In this document: positions 6,958-7,521 of the stretch, piece after piece
Layout of the letters: every line of letters starts with the position of its first letter
How positions within the stretch are numbered: position 1 is the first letter of the stretch
Source of the DNA: Deltaproteobacteria bacterium
Lineage (GTDB): Bacteria; Desulfobacterota; UBA8473
DNA: 7,521 nucleotides
Assembly (NCBI GenBank): GCA_030643245.1
Contig: DAOWME010000147.1
Span: forward strand, 1 to 7,521
Reading direction: 5' to 3'
Position numbers and translations under genes: made by a program
Notes under the pieces: generated by a model
The model's input: only the letters and a program-made list of their open reading frames with translations
Database searches by the model: none
What the model was told of the DNA's origin: nothing

Positions 6958-7044
6958 GTACTCCAACTTTGGTTTTTCCGGGCATGATTTTTGCTAATTT
7001 CACAGGTGTTACTTCTAATAAAGTAAATGCCCAAAGTGGAGTAC
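6958..7044. repeat. Inverted repeat after recO
   Basis: The left arm GTACTCCAACTTTGG (6958-6972) and right arm CCAAAGTGGAGTAC (7031-7044) are reverse complements apart from one extra A in the left arm. The arms enclose 58 bases. The 10-bp perfect palindrome TACTATAGTA (6951-6960) overlaps the left end. It begins 12 bases after the recO stop, so the transcript could fold here and protect or end the mRNA, but no T-run follows the right arm. A small non-autonomous mobile element is the alternative. Confidence 0.5.
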
Positions 7045-7046
7045 AT

Positions 7047-7095
7047 CTGATAAGCTGATAAGTAAAAAAAGACTTAGATACTTATTGCTTAATAG
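7047..7095. repeat. Long imperfect hairpin
   Basis: The left arm 7047-7063 is two copies of CTGATAAG plus T. It pairs with 7080-7095 (ACTTATTGCTTAATAG) through about 15 pairs including two G-T wobbles, one bulge (7056) and one mismatch, with an A-rich 16-base loop. Both arms are built from the same octamer theme (GCTGATAA/GCTGTTAA) in opposite orientation, suggesting origin by inverted duplication of a short tandem repeat. Confidence 0.45.
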
Positions 7096-7124
7096 CTCAA
7101 CAGCTTAACAGCTTAACAGCTCAT
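7094..7124. repeat. Octamer tandem repeat
   Basis: AGCTCAAC, AGCTTAAC and AGCTTAAC are consecutive 8-bp units followed by a partial AGCTCA. It adjoins the hairpin at 7047-7095 and uses the complementary octamer. Such arrays are prone to slippage and may vary in copy number between strains. Confidence 0.6.
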
Positions 7125-7144
7125 GTCGTCTTGACTCACTCGAT

Positions 7145-7153
7145 TGCTATAAT
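7145..7153 (+). promoter_or_regulatory. Extended -10 promoter candidate
   Basis: TGCTATAAT is a perfect extended -10 element (TGN plus TATAAT). TTGACT at 7131-7136 is only 11 bases upstream, too close to be a -35, so recognition would rely on the extended -10. It would start a rightward transcript near 7160 into a region with hairpins but no recognised gene. Confidence 0.35.
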
Positions 7154-7167
7154 ATGTTGAGCAATTT

Positions 7168-7257
7168 ATGTGCCAAGAAAGACCTAAGTTGGAGCAGTAT
7201 ATAGTCTTTCAGGAAATTAAATATCTGAAAATCGGCATCCTTCATTTGCCTGTTTAA
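7168..7257 (+). CDS. Possible 29-residue small ORF
   Basis: ATG to TAA gives 29 residues (begins MCQERPKLEQYIVFQE, ends LHLPV). It starts 14 bases after the extended -10 element, so translation would be nearly leaderless. No Shine-Dalgarno is visible and nothing about the peptide is recognised. Its coding region also contains the two alternative hairpins at 7177-7230. Probably chance; listed because of the promoter in front of it. Confidence 0.12.
   Translation: MCQERPKLEQYIVFQEIKYLKIGILHLPV
7177..7230 (+). repeat. Overlapping alternative hairpins
   Basis: GAAAGAC (7177-7183) pairs perfectly with GTCTTTC (7204-7210). TTTCAG (7207-7212) pairs perfectly with CTGAAA (7225-7230). The two stems share 7207-7210 and cannot form together. 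They lie just downstream of the extended -10 element, so a transcript from it would carry both options. Confidence 0.35.
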
Positions 7258-7360
7258 ACTTTTCGAGGTTGGTTCTTCAGCTACATATATTGAACATCAA
7301 ACCGCAGAACAAGGAACCGCAAAATTTGGACCTGTGCAGTTGAGCAGGATTGCGTTAAGC

Positions 7361-7503
7361 GCCGGCTGCTTGCTTCGTTTGCTTCTTATACGTAAGGACC
7401 TGGCCAACTTTTTAAATAGATATACGAGACTTTTCATCCCATTACACATTCAGCCATATGCAAGACTGTAGTTCATAAGAAGCAAACGAAGCAAGTAGGC
7501 GGC
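7361..7503. mobile_element. 143-bp inverted-repeat unit, MITE-like
   Basis: The arms 7361-7389 and 7475-7503 are reverse complements at 27 of 29 positions, with a perfect 21-bp core (7369-7389 against 7475-7495). They enclose 85 bases with no ORF. AAGC occurs directly outside both ends (7357-7360 and 7504-7507) and could be a 4-bp target duplication, although the right arm is itself rich in AAGC-like words. Size, arms and lack of coding fit a miniature inverted-repeat element; a simple long palindrome or RNA stem is the alternative. No related transposase is in the window. Confidence 0.45.
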
Positions 7504-7521
7504 AAGCGGTAAACTTGACCA

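Larger units (their letters stand above)
6947..7521. other. Gene-free, repeat-rich right flank
   Basis: The 575 bases after recO contain no ORF of 60 codons or more and no recognised RNA gene. In order there are a 14-15 bp inverted repeat, a long imperfect hairpin, an octamer tandem array, an extended -10 promoter, two overlapping alternative hairpins, a short direct repeat (AACCGCA twice near 7299-7322) and a 143-bp unit with 29-bp inverted arms. No classical rho-independent terminator for the ilvE-mgtE-recO unit was seen. Confidence 0.6.

Noticed and set aside
7094..7124. CRISPR-like array
   Set aside because: Units are 8 bp and contiguous with no spacers; a simple tandem repeat.

Overview
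The window is bacterial chromosomal DNA of moderate GC. It carries five intact housekeeping genes, all on the + strand: gatB, mtnA, a branched-chain aminotransferase (ilvE), mgtE and recO. Together they fill roughly the middle three quarters. The flanks (1 to about 1027, and 6947-7521) hold no convincing gene but do hold inverted repeats, short tandem repeats and promoter-like sites. Taxonomy is uncertain. From memory, gatB next to mtnA and mgtE next to recO are pairings seen in Desulfobacterota (former Deltaproteobacteria) and some related Gram-negative groups. No phylogenetic marker in the window settles this, and it could be an uncultured lineage.

Layout. (1) 1-1027 is gene-free, with several hairpins (46-71, 437-455, 520-565) and a 30-base stretch (305-334) that reappears upstream of ilvE. 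(2) gatB (GTG start at 1079) and mtnA are 9 bases apart and look cotranscribed. (3) 3569-3845 is a 277-base gap with a TTGACT/TATATT-type promoter and a leader of about 220 bases whose segments can pair in mutually exclusive ways. (4) ilvE, mgtE and recO follow with gaps of 19 and 37 bases and probably form a second transcription unit. (5) 6947-7521 is repeat-rich: a 14-15 bp inverted repeat right after recO, a second long imperfect hairpin, an octamer tandem array, an extended -10 promoter with no recognisable gene, and a 143-bp unit bounded by 29-bp inverted repeats.

Function. GatB is the amidotransferase subunit that completes Gln-tRNA(Gln)/Asn-tRNA(Asn) synthesis; its partners GatA and GatC are not in the window. 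MtnA isomerises 5-methylthioribose-1-phosphate in methionine salvage. An IlvE-type aminotransferase can carry out the last step of that pathway as well as branched-chain amino acid synthesis, so the mtnA/ilvE proximity may be functional. MgtE is a CBS-gated Mg2+ channel and RecO a recombination mediator; their pairing with ilvE looks like ordinary housekeeping operon packing.

No defence system, CRISPR array, transposase, tRNA or rRNA gene is visible. The most worthwhile unexplained signals are the ilvE leader with its partial copy in the left flank, and the clustered inverted repeats downstream of recO. All of these are hand-read and need comparative confirmation.
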